DNA of 64,000 nt from Streptomyces bluensis (lineage in GTDB: Bacteria; Actinomycetota; Actinomycetes; Streptomycetales; Streptomycetaceae). The position numbers and the translations under genes were made by a program. The number at the start of each line of letters is the position of its first letter. Within the stretch, counting starts at the first letter, position 1. The notes beneath the pieces are model-generated. The model saw nothing but the letters and a program-made list of their open reading frames with translations, ran no database searches and was not told the DNA's origin. Positions 42,480-51,733 of this stretch are shown here, piece by piece. The stretch is from contig NZ_BMVM01000002.1 of the NCBI RefSeq assembly GCF_014650715.1, positions 372,001 through 436,000 of the forward strand. The letters are read 5' to 3'.

Positions 42480-45191
42480 ATGACCGACCCCACCGCAATC
42501 CAGCCGAGCGAGCTCGACCAGCTCCCGGACCGCGACCCCGAGGAGACCGCCGAGTGGCGGGCCTCGCTGGACGCCGTCACCCAGGCGGCCGGGCCGCACC
42601 GCGCCGCGTACCTGATGCGGCGCACGCTGGAGCGCGCCGAGGCGGGCGGACTCTCGCTGCCCAAGCTCCTTGAGACCGACTACGTCAATACCATCCCCAC
42701 CGCCGCCGAGCCCGCAGTGCCCGGCGACGAGGAGATGGAGCGCCGTATCACCGCGTGGAACCGCTGGAACGCGGCCGCGATGGTGACCCGGGCCTCGAAA
42801 CTCGGCGTCGGCGGGCACATCGCCACCTTCGCCTCGGCCGCCTGGCTCTACGAGACCGGCTTCAACCACTTCTTCCGGGGCAAGGACTCCCAGGACGCTC
42901 CCGGCTCCGGCGACCAGCTCTACATCCAGGGCCACGCCTCCCCCGGCATCTACGCCCGCGCGTTCCTCGACGGCCGCCTGACCGAGGCCCACCTGGACAA
43001 CTTCCGCCAGGAGGCGGGGGGCAACGGTCTGCCGTCCTACCCGCACCCGCGCCGTCTCCCCTGGCTGTGGGAGTTCCCCACGGTGTCGATGGGCCTCGGC
43101 CCGCTGTCGGCGATCTACCAGGCGCGCTTCAACCGCTACCTCACCAGCCGCGGGATCAAGGACGTCTCCCAGTCCCATGTCTGGGCGTTCCTCGGCGACG
43201 GCGAGATGGACGAGCCCGAGTCGACGGCCGCGCTCGCGCTGGCGTCCCGCGAGGGTCTGGACAACCTGACCTTCGTCATCAACTGCAACCTGCAGCGCCT
43301 CGACGGCCCGGTCCGCGCGAACTTCAAGATCGTGCAGGAGCTGGAGGCCCAGTTCCGCGGCGCCGGCTGGAACGTCATCAAGACCCTGTGGGGCACCGCC
43401 TGGGACGAGCTGTTCCAGCTCGACACCACCGGCGCGCTGGTACGCCGTCTGCGCGAGGTGCCGGACGCGCAGGTGCAGACGTACCAGACCCGCGACGCGG
43501 CCTACATCCGCCAGGACTTCTTCGGGGCCGACCCCGCGCTCGTCGAGATGGCCAAGCTGCTGTCCGACGACAAGATCCTCGAATGCTTCCACCTCTCGCG
43601 TGGTGGTCACGAGGCGCGCAAGGTGTACGCCGCGTACAAGGCGGCCGTGGAGCACAAGGGTGCCCCGACCGTCATCCTCGCCCAGACCGTCAAGGGCTTC
43701 ACGCTCGGCGAGGGCTTCGCGTCGAAGAACGCCAACCACCAGATGAAGAAGCTGACGGTGGACGAGTTCAAGTCGATGCGTGATCTGCTGGAGCTGCCGA
43801 TCTCCGACGCGCAGTTCGCCGACGGAGTCGTGCCCTACGGCCACCCGGGCGCCGACTCCCCCGAGGTCCGCTACCTCCAGGAGCGCCGCGCGGCCCTGGG
43901 CGGCCCCGCCCCGGCGCGCCGTACGCACGCGCTCGCCCCGCTGCCGGCACCGGCCGAGAAGGCGTTCGCGTCCTTCGACAAGGGCTCGGGCTCGCAGAAC
44001 GTGGCGACGACCATGGCGTTCGTCCGCCTCGTCAAGGACCTGGTCCGCGACAAGCAGAGCGGCAGGCGCTGGGTGCCGATCGTCCCCGACGAGGCGCGCA
44101 CCTTCGGCATGGAAAGCCTCTTCCCCTCCCTCGGCATCTACTCGCCCAAGGGCCAGACGTACGAGCCGGTCGACCGCGACCAGCTGATGTACTACAAGGA
44201 GGCCAAGGACGGGCAGATCCTGAACGAGGGGATCACCGAGGCCGGTTCCATGGCCGACTTCATCGCCGCCTCCACGTCGTACGCGACGCACGGCGAGGCG
44301 ATGATCCCCTTCTACATCTTCTACTCGATGTTCGGCTGGCAGCGCACGGCCGACCAGATGTGGCAGCTCGGCGACCAGCTGGGCCGCGGCTTCCTCATCG
44401 GCGCGACGGCGGGCCGTACGACGCTGACGGGCGAGGGCCTGCAGCACGCCGACGGCCACTCGCCGGTGATCGCCGCGACCAACCCGGCGGCCCTGACGTA
44501 CGACCCGGCGTTCGCGTACGAGATCGCGGTGATCGTGAAGGACGGTCTGCGCCGGATGTACGGCGAGGCGGCGCCGGGTGAGGACCCGAACGTCTTCTAC
44601 TACCTCACCGTCTACAACGAGCCGCTGCCGCAGCCCGCGAAGCCGGCGGTGCCCGCGATCGACGAGGGCATCGTCAAGGGCCTGTACCGCTTCAACACGG
44701 CGGAGTCGGCGGGGCTGTCGCTCGTGGCCAACGCCCCGCGCATCCAGCTGCTGGGTTCCGGCACGGCGATCCACTGGGCCCTCGACGCCCAGAAGCTGCT
44801 CGCCGAGGAGTGGGGCGTGGCGGCGGACGTCTGGTCGGCGACGTCGTGGACGGAGCTGCGGCGCGACGCGCTGGAGGCGGACGCCGCGCTGCTGCGGGGC
44901 GAGGACCGCGTGCCGTACGTACGCAGGGCACTCCAGGGCGCCGAGGGTCCCGTCCTCGCGGTCTCCGACTACATGCGGCAGGTTCCCGACCAGATCGCGC
45001 AGTGGGTGGAGCAGGACTACTCCTCGCTCGGCGCGGACGGTTTCGGTCTCTCGGACACCCGCGACGCGGCTCGCCGCCACTTCGGTGTCGACGCGCAGTC
45101 GATCGTCGTCGCCGCCCTCGCCCAGCTCGCCCGGCGTGGCGAGGCCAAGGCGACGGCGGTGAAGGAGGCACGGGAGCGGTACGGACTGTGA
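42480..45191 (+). CDS. aceE: Pyruvate dehydrogenase E1 component, homodimeric AceE
   Basis: This thiamine-diphosphate enzyme decarboxylates pyruvate and acetylates the E2 lipoyl group. The 903-residue length is typical of homodimeric AceE. Motifs seen are [22 protein letters not shown], the ThDP motif [10 protein letters not shown]...[17 protein letters not shown] (near 240-280), [12 protein letters not shown], and the [14 protein letters not shown] region. The C-terminal domain ends with [24 protein letters not shown] conserved start [23 protein letters not shown] with a strong ribosome site supports the ATG. It has its own promoter rather than being read from the GntR gene. Actinobacteria use this E1 with the shared E2 and Lpd. 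Confidence 0.97.
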   Translation: MTDPTAIQPSELDQLPDRDPEETAEWRASLDAVTQAAGPHRAAYLMRRTLERAEAGGLSLPKLLETDYVNTIPTAAEPAVPGDEEMERRITAWNRWNAAAMVTRASKLGVGGHIATFASAAWLYETGFNHFFRGKDSQDAPGSGDQLYIQGHASPGIYARAFLDGRLTEAHLDNFRQEAGGNGLPSYPHPRRLPWLWEFPTVSMGLGPLSAIYQARFNRYLTSRGIKDVSQSHVWAFLGDGEMDEPESTAALALASREGLDNLTFVINCNLQRLDGPVRANFKIVQELEAQFRGAGWNVIKTLWGTAWDELFQLDTTGALVRRLREVPDAQVQTYQTRDAAYIRQDFFGADPALVEMAKLLSDDKILECFHLSRGGHEARKVYAAYKAAVEHKGAPTVILAQTVKGFTLGEGFASKNANHQMKKLTVDEFKSMRDLLELPISDAQFADGVVPYGHPGADSPEVRYLQERRAALGGPAPARRTHALAPLPAPAEKAFASFDKGSGSQNVATTMAFVRLVKDLVRDKQSGRRWVPIVPDEARTFGMESLFPSLGIYSPKGQTYEPVDRDQLMYYKEAKDGQILNEGITEAGSMADFIAASTSYATHGEAMIPFYIFYSMFGWQRTADQMWQLGDQLGRGFLIGATAGRTTLTGEGLQHADGHSPVIAATNPAALTYDPAFAYEIAVIVKDGLRRMYGEAAPGEDPNVFYYLTVYNEPLPQPAKPAVPAIDEGIVKGLYRFNTAESAGLSLVANAPRIQLLGSGTAIHWALDAQKLLAEEWGVAADVWSATSWTELRRDALEADAALLRGEDRVPYVRRALQGAEGPVLAVSDYMRQVPDQIAQWVEQDYSSLGADGFGLSDTRDAARRHFGVDAQSIVVAALAQLARRGEAKATAVKEARERYGL

Positions 45192-45212
45192 GGTCGTAGG
45201 GGCCTCAGAACA

Positions 45213-45242
45213 CCGGAGGGGCTGGATGTCCAGCCCCTCCGG
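45213..45242 (+). terminator. 14-bp perfect hairpin after aceE
   Basis: CCGGAGGGGCTGGA (45213-45226) and TCCAGCCCCTCCGG (45229-45242) flank a 2-nt gap. The sequence resembles the core of the dispersed intergenic repeat (CCGGAGGGGCTGG). It ends 12 bp before the next start codon. Confidence 0.75.
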
Positions 45243-45254
45243 CATCATGAACCC

Positions 45255-46241
45255 ATGCGTGCTGCCCGGCTCATCAAGATGGTGCTGTTGCTCCAGTCAC
45301 GACCGTCCATGACCGCGGCCGAACTGGCCCGCGAGCTGGAGGTGTCCGAGCGGACGGTGACACGGGACGCGCAGGCGCTGTCGGAGGCCGGCGTCCCGGT
45401 GTACGCGGACCGCGGGCGAGCCGGCGGGTACCGTCTCATCGGCGGGTACCGCACCCGGCTGACCGGCCTGGCCCGCGGCGAGGCCGAGGCACTGTTCCTC
45501 AGCGGCGTGCCGGCCGCGCTCCGGGAGATGGGGCTGGAGGACGCCGCCTCGGCCGCCCGGCTCAAGGTGTCCGCCGCCCTCCTGCCCTCCCTCCGCGACG
45601 CCTCGCGCACGGCCTCGCAACGGTTCCATCTGGACGCCCCCGCCTGGTTCAAGGAGCCCGAGACACCCGAGCTGCTGCCTACGGTCGCGGACGCGGTGTG
45701 GGACGACCGGCGGATCACGGCCCGCTACCGGCGCGGGGACGACGAGGTCGAGCGGGAGCTGGAGCCGTACGCGCTCGTCCTGAAGGCAGGTGCCTGGTAC
45801 CTGTGCGCACGCGTGGCGGACGCAGGCTCGTCCCGGGCCTCGTTCCGGGTGTACCGCATCGACCGGTTCACCGCGGTGACCGTCCGCGAGGAGCGCTTCG
45901 CGCGGGACGAGGAGTTCGACCTGCCGGCCTTCTGGGAGGAGCGGGCCGCGCAGTTCGCGCGGTCGATCCTGCGTGCCGAGGTCGTGGTGCGGCTGACCGG
46001 GGAGGGCGTACGGCGGCTGGCGTACACCGTGGATCCGCGGTCCGCCCGGGAGGCCCTGGCGGCCGCGGGTGACCCGGACGAGCGGGGGCGGGTGACCGTG
46101 ACGCTGCCGGTGGAGTCCGAGGAGGTCGCCCACGACCAGCTCACGGCCCTGGGCCCGGAGGTGGAGGTGCTGTCCCCGGCGACCCTGCGGAAACGGTTCA
46201 CGGACGACGCGGCGCGTCTGGCGGAGCTGTACGGCTCGTGA
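45255..46241 (+). CDS. WYL-domain transcriptional regulator (DeoR-type HTH)
   Basis: The 328-residue protein has an N-terminal winged helix (about 3-58: RLIKMVLLLQSRPSMTAAELARELEVSERTVTRDAQALSEAGVPV) followed by GGYRLIGGYRT. A WYL domain covers about 140-215, with the AWYLCARV segment giving the WYL motif in context and arginine-rich neighbours for ligand binding. A C-terminal WCX-like extension (about 235-325) follows. WYL proteins bind nucleic acid or nucleotide ligands; PafBC-like members respond to DNA damage, but this one is of the single-protein YobV type. Target unknown. It starts shortly after the aceE terminator. Confidence 0.92.
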   Translation: MRAARLIKMVLLLQSRPSMTAAELARELEVSERTVTRDAQALSEAGVPVYADRGRAGGYRLIGGYRTRLTGLARGEAEALFLSGVPAALREMGLEDAASAARLKVSAALLPSLRDASRTASQRFHLDAPAWFKEPETPELLPTVADAVWDDRRITARYRRGDDEVERELEPYALVLKAGAWYLCARVADAGSSRASFRVYRIDRFTAVTVREERFARDEEFDLPAFWEERAAQFARSILRAEVVVRLTGEGVRRLAYTVDPRSAREALAAAGDPDERGRVTVTLPVESEEVAHDQLTALGPEVEVLSPATLRKRFTDDAARLAELYGS

Positions 46242-46329
46242 CGCCGTGGGGCGATCGGGTGTGGGGTCATGGACCTGTGGGCCCCGTCCAGGTGCGTCCC
46301 TCCGCCGGAGGGCCGATGCTGGTCCCGTG

Positions 46330-46848
46330 ATGGACGAGACGGAGTTCTGGGAGCTGGTGGACACGACCCGGGAGGCCGCCGAGGGCGACCCCGAGGATCA
46401 GGCCGACCTGCTCGTCGAGCGGCTCGTCCAGCTGGACCCGGACGCGGTGCTGGACTTCGCCCGGCACTTCGAGTCCCGCTACAACCGCGCGTACCAGTGG
46501 GATGTGTGGGGTGCCGCGTGGGTGCTGCTCCACGGGGCCGGTGACGACGTGTTCGACTTCTTCCGGTGCTGGCTGATCGGTCAGGGCCGGGAGGTCTTCG
46601 AAGGCGCGGTGCACGATCCGGACTCGCTCGCCGATCTCCTGGAGGACTTCGACGACGAGGTCGACGGGGACGGCGAGGAACTGGGGTACGCGGCGGACGA
46701 GGCGTACGAACAGCTCACCGGCACCGTCGCCCCGGACCTCGGTATCACGCCCGCACCGCCGGAACCCGAGGGCACTCCCGTGGACTTCGAGAACGAGGCC
46801 GTGCTCGCGCAGCGCTATCCCAGGCTCTGGGAGCGGTTCAGGGCCTGA
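46330..46848 (+). CDS. DUF4240 domain protein
   Basis: The 172-residue acidic protein starts MDETEFWELVDTTREAA, the usual opening of DUF4240 proteins. The core has an aromatic-rich helix pattern (YQWDVWGAAWVLLHGAG, then FDFFRCWLIGQGREVFEGAVHDPDSLAD). The C-terminal part is strongly acidic (DFDDEVDGDGEELGYAADEAYEQL). Such proteins often resemble toxin-immunity type helical domains, but the family function is unknown, and here no toxin gene is adjacent. An in-frame GTG lies directly before the ATG; either could serve. Confidence 0.88.
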   Translation: MDETEFWELVDTTREAAEGDPEDQADLLVERLVQLDPDAVLDFARHFESRYNRAYQWDVWGAAWVLLHGAGDDVFDFFRCWLIGQGREVFEGAVHDPDSLADLLEDFDDEVDGDGEELGYAADEAYEQLTGTVAPDLGITPAPPEPEGTPVDFENEAVLAQRYPRLWERFRA

Positions 46849-47214
46849 CAGCGGCCTCCGGGCGCGGGGGGCCTCCCGGGACCGGACCACGCACGGGATG
46901 CGTGTGGCCGTCCCGCCGTCGTGCGGCCCCCGACGGTCGTACGGGAGCGGCTCGTACCGCCCCCCGCCCCTTTGTATCCGCCCCGTCGCGGTCGCCGTAT
47001 TCGCGCCGTCCGGAAGACACGCATGGCCTCGGTCCGGCCCCCGGCCCGGCCCCGCCGCGACGTGGGGTGCGCCATCCGGTGGAACCATCGCCCGGGTCCG
47101 GGGCGTTTCTACAGGTCCAGGCGCGTGTGGCTGATTCCGCCGGTCCGCCCGAGCCTGCCTGATCACCGGGCCCGCCCCACGCGTACTAGGGGGCCCAAGA
47201 GAAAGGCGCGTGGA
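46849..47214. other. 366-bp spacer with a terminator-like hairpin
   Basis: An imperfect hairpin at 46878-46913 (GGGACCGGACCACGCA against TGCGTGTGGCCGTCCC) follows the DUF4240 stop by about 30 bp and probably ends that transcript. The rest is GC-rich and should hold the promoter of the protease gene, but no box can be fixed. I see no gene in it. Confidence 0.5.
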
Positions 47215-48399
47215 GTGGACGTGCTCGACATCCTGCTGTTGCTGGTGATCCTGGCCTACGCGGCGTCCGGTTACCGCCGTGGCCTGGTCGCCGGCTGTAT
47301 CTCGCTGGCCGGGTTCGTGGGCGGCGCGGTCGTCGGCGTATGGGTGTTGCCCTGGGTGATGGGCCTGGTGACGGCGGGGACCCCGGCGGCGACGCTCACG
47401 GCCGTGGTGACGGTGCTGGCGCCGGCGGTGGTCGGGCACGAGTTGGCGGGGCGCCTGGGACTGCTGCTGCGTCGGGAGTTGGATCGCGGTCCGCTCCGGG
47501 TGGCCGACGGAGTCGGCGGGGCCGCGGCCAACACGGTCGCCGTCCTCATCGTCGCCTGGGTGGCCGCCAGTGTGCTGGGCGCGTCCTCGTCCCCGCTGGT
47601 GACCCAGGCCATTCGCGACTCGGCGCTGCTCGGCGCCGTGCAGAACACCATGCCGGAGACGACCCCCACCTGGTTCTCGCGCGCCACCTCCGCGCTCACC
47701 GAGGCGGGTTTCCCACAGGTCTTCAACCCGTTCGAGAACGAGGCGACGGCGCAGGTGGCCAAGCCCTCCGGGGACAGCGTCACGGCGAGCGCGACGAACG
47801 CGGCCAAGCGCAGCACGGTGAAGGTGGAGGGCGCGGCCGACGGCCAGGGCCGCGAGGGCAGCGGCTTCGTGTACGCGAAGCGGCATGTGATGACCAACGC
47901 CCACGTGGTGGCGGGCATCGACGAGCCGACCGTCCGCGTCGGCGGCGTGGGCCGCCCGTACGAGGCCCGGGTCGTGCTGTTCGACCCCGAGAAGGACGTG
48001 GCGGTCCTCTACGTGCCGGACCTCGACGCACCCGTGCTCCGTTTCGACGACTCCGCCGGGCGCGGCGACTCCGCGGTCGTCGCCGGTTACCCGCAGGACG
48101 GCGGCCTCGACCTCCAGGCGGCGACGGTCGCCAGCCGCATCGACGCGACCGGCCAGAACATCTACAACACGGGCACGGTCACCCGCGAGATCTACTCCAT
48201 CCGCTCCACCGTCCGCCCCGGCAACTCCGGCGGCCCTCTCCTCAAGCCCGACGGCAGCGTGTACGGCGTGGTCTTCGCCCGCTCCACCTCCGACGACGAG
48301 ACGGGTTACGTCCTCACGGTGAACGAGATCGCGGGGGACGCCCAGCAGGCGAGGAACGCGACGACGCCGGTGGACACGGGCGCGTTGATCGCCTCGTAG
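47215..48399 (+). CDS. MarP-like membrane-anchored serine protease (CvpA plus trypsin-like)
   Basis: The 394-residue protein has four N-terminal membrane helices (about 3-125) in a CvpA/colicin-V-production-type arrangement, a linker, and a periplasmic chymotrypsin-fold protease. The triad is complete: His230 in VMTNAHVVAG, Asp261 in PEKDVAVLYV, Ser338 in RPGNSGGPLL. This is the layout of mycobacterial MarP (Rv3671c), required for acid and oxidative stress survival. The start VDVLDILLLL (GTG 47215) is supported by GAGAAAGG upstream; a second GTG two codons later is possible. The MarP substrate in mycobacteria is RipA; the substrate here is unknown. Confidence 0.94.
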   Translation: MDVLDILLLLVILAYAASGYRRGLVAGCISLAGFVGGAVVGVWVLPWVMGLVTAGTPAATLTAVVTVLAPAVVGHELAGRLGLLLRRELDRGPLRVADGVGGAAANTVAVLIVAWVAASVLGASSSPLVTQAIRDSALLGAVQNTMPETTPTWFSRATSALTEAGFPQVFNPFENEATAQVAKPSGDSVTASATNAAKRSTVKVEGAADGQGREGSGFVYAKRHVMTNAHVVAGIDEPTVRVGGVGRPYEARVVLFDPEKDVAVLYVPDLDAPVLRFDDSAGRGDSAVVAGYPQDGGLDLQAATVASRIDATGQNIYNTGTVTREIYSIRSTVRPGNSGGPLLKPDGSVYGVVFARSTSDDETGYVLTVNEIAGDAQQARNATTPVDTGALIAS

Positions 48400-48429
48400 C
48401 GCACGGGCACCGCTGCGGGGGGACCCGAG

Positions 48430-48918
48430 TCAGAGGTGACAGCCCATCAGGACATCGTCCACGTACGCCCCGTCGAGCAGGAACTCCTCGGGAAGGACGC
48501 CCTCCACCGCGAACCCCTCGGACTCGTACAGTTTCCTGGCCGGGGTGTTGTGCCCGAGGACGCGCAGGGTGAGCCGTCGTGCGCCCTGCCGCCGGGCCTC
48601 CTCCCGTACGGCCCGCAGCAGCGCCCGGCCGACCCCGGCTCCGCGCGCCGTCTCGGCGACCGCGAGGCCCTGGATCTGCCGCACATGGGAGTTGCAGGCG
48701 AGGGTGCTCGGGTAGCCCAGCCGGATGTAGCCGGCGAGCTTCCCGTCGAGTTCGGCGACGAGATGGTCCCGCGGCCCGAACCGCTCGTTGAAGAAGGGGT
48801 CGTACGGCGGCTGGGGGCGCGGCTGGACGGAGTGCAGCGTGGACCAGGTCACGCGGTCGAGGCGGGCGAGTGCGTCCTCGTCGTCGTGGAGGGCGAAGCG
48901 TATGTACGGAACCGGCAT
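48430..48918 (-). CDS. GNAT-family N-acetyltransferase
   Basis: The real gene is the last 162 codons of a much longer open frame. It starts at the ATG 48918 (MPVPYIRFALHDDEDALARL) and shows the GNAT acetyl-CoA motif A, IQGLAVAETARGAGVGRALLRAVREEARRQGARRLTL, followed by LGHNTPARKLYESEGF (motif B). It is similar to RimI/YncA-type acetyltransferases; the substrate is unknown. It converges with the MarP-like gene and diverges from the TIGR01777 gene with a 69-bp spacer. Confidence 0.93.
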   Translation of the reverse strand: MPVPYIRFALHDDEDALARLDRVTWSTLHSVQPRPQPPYDPFFNERFGPRDHLVAELDGKLAGYIRLGYPSTLACNSHVRQIQGLAVAETARGAGVGRALLRAVREEARRQGARRLTLRVLGHNTPARKLYESEGFAVEGVLPEEFLLDGAYVDDVLMGCHL

Positions 48919-48987
48919 GGGGGCCACAGTACGGCGACCGGCGGAGTCCGACCTGTGGTGCGGTGGCGCACCCGGCAGGATGGTGCC

Positions 48988-49968
48988 ATGAACGCTGACG
49001 CACCACTGGACGGCGACGAACCCCTCGACACCGCTGCGTCGCTGGGCGACGACGGCGAGGACGCACCGGCTCCCGGTTCCCGGATCGCGATCGCCGGGGC
49101 TTCGGGGCTGATCGGTTCGGCACTGGCGCGCTCGCTGCGGTCGGACGGGTACGGCGTGGTCCGGCTCGTACGACGAGCGCCGCAGGGCGAGGACGAGGTG
49201 CGGTGGGACCCGGAAGCCCAGCGGGTGGACACGGCGGGGCTGGCCGGGTGTGCGGCGGTGGTGAACCTCGCCGGGGCCGGGGTGGCGTCGCACCGCTGGA
49301 CGGCGGCGTACAAGGTGAGGCTCCGGGCCGGGCGGGTGCTGGGTACGGCGGCGCTCGCCGAGGCGGTGGCCTCGCTCGACGGTCCGCCGCGTGTCTTCGT
49401 CAACGGCAGTGCGATCGGGTTCTACGGGGACACGGGGGACCGGACGGTCGACGAGTCGGCGCCACCCGGTGAGGGGTTCCTGCCCTCCCTCTGTGTGGAG
49501 TGGGAGGAGGCGACGGCGGCGGCGCGGGAGGCGGGCGTCCGGACGGTGCTCGCCCGTACGGGTCTGGTGGTGGCGCGGGGCGGTGGGGCGTGGGGTCCGC
49601 TGTTCCCCCTGTTCAAGGCGGGTCTGGGGGGCCGTCTCGGGAACGGCCGTCAGTACTGGAGCTTCATCTCCCTGCACGACGAGGTGGCCGCCCTCCGGCA
49701 CCTCATCGACACGCCGTCGCTGTCGGGGCCGGTGAACCTGACGGCGCCCGAGCCGGTGACCAACCGCGAGGTGACGGCCGTGATGGGGCGCGTCCTGCGT
49801 CGCCCGACGCTCTTCTCGGTCCCCTCCCCCGCGCTCCGGCTCGTCCTCGGTGAGGTCGCCGGTGACGTCCTCGGCAGCACGCGGGCCGTCCCGGCGCGGC
49901 TTCTGGACTCCGGCTTCACGTTCGCGTTCCCGACGGTGGAGTCGGCGGTACGGGCAGCGCTGCGCTGA
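48988..49968 (+). CDS. TIGR01777-family NAD(P)-dependent epimerase-like protein
   Basis: The 326-residue protein has an acidic N-terminal leader of about 30 residues and then an extended-SDR domain. It shows the Rossmann motif GASGLIG (37-43), VVNLAGAGVASHRW, GSAIGFYGDTGDRTVDE with the Tyr typical of the family, and the C-terminal domain ending GEVAGDVLGSTRAVPARLL, characteristic of TIGR01777 (SDR39U1, also called YfcH/SulA-like). The exact substrate is unknown. The start is ATG at 48988. A GC-rich repeat region follows. Confidence 0.93.
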   Translation: MNADAPLDGDEPLDTAASLGDDGEDAPAPGSRIAIAGASGLIGSALARSLRSDGYGVVRLVRRAPQGEDEVRWDPEAQRVDTAGLAGCAAVVNLAGAGVASHRWTAAYKVRLRAGRVLGTAALAEAVASLDGPPRVFVNGSAIGFYGDTGDRTVDESAPPGEGFLPSLCVEWEEATAAAREAGVRTVLARTGLVVARGGGAWGPLFPLFKAGLGGRLGNGRQYWSFISLHDEVAALRHLIDTPSLSGPVNLTAPEPVTNREVTAVMGRVLRRPTLFSVPSPALRLVLGEVAGDVLGSTRAVPARLLDSGFTFAFPTVESAVRAALR

Positions 49969-49984
49969 GCCGCACGGGGTGTGA

Positions 49985-50150
49985 TCCGCCCCCGCCGCCC
50001 CTGCCCGTCCCATCCCCAAGGGCTCCGCCCCTTCGACCCCGCCAAGGGGGCTCCGCCCCCTGGACCCCCGGCTCCGGGGCTCCGCCCCGGCCCTCGTCTC
50101 GGGGGCCAGCCCCCGAACCCCCGCTCCTCAAACGCCGGAGGGGCTGGATT
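49985..50150. repeat. Dispersed GC-rich intergenic repeat, copy 2
   Basis: This gene-free segment holds the core CTCCTCAAACGCCGGAGGGG then CTGG (50124-50147), preceded by repeated GGCTCCGCCCC hairpins and CCGCCGCCCCTGCCCGTCCC. It matches, in reverse, the segment at 24930-25215 and, in the same sense, 59085-59250. It separates the epimerase gene from the amine oxidase gene. Confidence 0.75.
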
Positions 50151-50277
50151 GTGGCGCCGGTCGAAGCATCCGACGCGCCCCCCATGCGTCCGTGCGAGGG
50201 CGACGCGCGACTCCTCCCGACCGCCCAGCCACCTACCCTCATCCCGAACTCGGGTATTCCACAAGCCTGTTGGGGGC

Positions 50278-51687
50278 ATGACGTCTCCAGCAGCCGCGCG
50301 ACCTCGGGAGGGGCCCGTGCTTGAGTCGGCGCACCAAGCGGAAACCGTGGACGTCATCGTCGTGGGAGCCGGGGTCGCCGGCCTCGCGGCCGCCCACCAT
50401 CTGACCAGCGCAGGACTGAGCGTCACCGTACTGGAGGCCGCCCCCGCCGTGGGCGGCCGCATGGCCACCGAGAAGGTCGACGGCTTCCGCCTCGACCGCT
50501 CGGCCCCGCTGCTGTCGACGTCGTACCCGGAACTCACCCGTATCCCCGCCCTGGGCTCCCTGGTCCTGCACCCCTTCGCCCCGGCACTCCTGTTGCACGC
50601 GGGCGGACACCTTCACCGCGCCGACACGGCTCCGGCCACCCCCCGAAGCTCAAGGGGCGCACTCACCGCCGTACGCGCCCTCGCGAGCGCCCCCCGTATG
50701 TCTCGCGCCCAGGGCGCCCCGCGCACGCCCCGTCCGGGCCCCCTCGGCACCCCGGCGGACCAGACCCGCCTGGCCGCCGCCCTCGCCCGGCTCGCCGCCA
50801 CCCCGCCCGAACAGCTCCTCACGCGGACGGAACTCCCCGCCGCCCAGGCTCTGGTGAGCCGAGGCTTCCCGGCACGCGCCGTCGACGGTTTCCTGCGCCC
50901 CCTGCTCACCGCGCTGCTCGCCGACCCCGCGCTCCTCACCTCCAGCCGGTGTGCCGACCTCGCCCTGCACTCCTTCGCGACGGGCCGCCTGTGCCTCCCG
51001 GAGGGCGGTGCCGACACGCTCCCGGAGCTCCTCGCGACCACACTCCCGCCGGGCAGCGTGCGGACGGGCGTACGGGTGACATCCATCAGCACCACCTCCG
51101 TCACCACGGCCGACCACGGCGAACTCCCCTGCCGTGCCGTCCTGTTGGCCACGGGCGCACGCGCCGCCGCCGAGTTCCTCCCCGGTCTGCGCGTCCCCGC
51201 CTTCCACCCGGTGACGGTCCTGCACCACACCACGGACGAACCGCCGCTCACCGAACCGGCTTTGCTCCTGGACGCCGACCGCGGCGGCCCGGTCTCCCAC
51301 ACGGCGGTCATCAGCCAGGTCGACCCGTCCCGGGCCCCGGCCGGCCGCGCGCTGATCTCCTCGACCGTGCTGGGCTCGCTGCCGGACCCGGCCCATCTGG
51401 ATGCCACGGTCCGTTCCCAGCTCGCCCGCCTCTACGGCACGTCGACGACCCGCTGGGAACTCCTCGCGGTCCACCACGACCCGGAGGCCGTGCCCGCGAT
51501 GCCCCCGCCGCACGACCTCCGGCGCCCGGTACGGCTGCTCGCCGGCCTGTACGTCTGCGGGGACCACCGCGACACGAGCACCGTCCAGGGCGCCCTCCGC
51601 TCCGCCCGCCGGGCCGCCCACGCCGTCCTCACGGACCTGGACACGCAACCGGACTCAGGGGTGGAGCCCCTCGAAACGGCGGCGTGA
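50278..51687 (+). CDS. FAD-dependent amine oxidase/protoporphyrinogen-oxidase-like protein
   Basis: The 469-residue flavoprotein has the FAD Rossmann motif VVGAGVAGLAAAHHLTSAGL (29-48), Glu53 for the ribose, and the GGRMATEK segment (59-66). The C-terminal FAD motif is in GLYVCGDHRDTSTVQGALRSARRAA. The central substrate region is Ala/Leu/Arg-rich and diverged, so the substrate (polyamine, carotenoid-type polyene or other) cannot be inferred. ATG at 50278 is one possible start; GTG at 50317 (VLESAHQAET) is closer to the domain. It is followed by a short hairpin. Confidence 0.85.
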   Translation: MTSPAAARPREGPVLESAHQAETVDVIVVGAGVAGLAAAHHLTSAGLSVTVLEAAPAVGGRMATEKVDGFRLDRSAPLLSTSYPELTRIPALGSLVLHPFAPALLLHAGGHLHRADTAPATPRSSRGALTAVRALASAPRMSRAQGAPRTPRPGPLGTPADQTRLAAALARLAATPPEQLLTRTELPAAQALVSRGFPARAVDGFLRPLLTALLADPALLTSSRCADLALHSFATGRLCLPEGGADTLPELLATTLPPGSVRTGVRVTSISTTSVTTADHGELPCRAVLLATGARAAAEFLPGLRVPAFHPVTVLHHTTDEPPLTEPALLLDADRGGPVSHTAVISQVDPSRAPAGRALISSTVLGSLPDPAHLDATVRSQLARLYGTSTTRWELLAVHHDPEAVPAMPPPHDLRRPVRLLAGLYVCGDHRDTSTVQGALRSARRAAHAVLTDLDTQPDSGVEPLETAA

Positions 51688-51710
51688 GGCGCCCGGCCGG
51701 TCCGGGCGCC
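51688..51710. terminator. Short hairpin between convergent genes
   Basis: GGCGCCCGG (51688-51696) and CCGGGCGCC (51702-51710) flank a 5-nt loop immediately after the amine oxidase stop codon, 24 bp from the convergent regulator gene. Confidence 0.65.
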
Positions 51711-51733
51711 CCCCGCCGCCGTACGCCCTGCCC

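Noticed and set aside
42357..45248. 963-codon minus-strand frame opposite aceE
   Set aside because: Antisense shadow; AceE reads cleanly on the plus strand.
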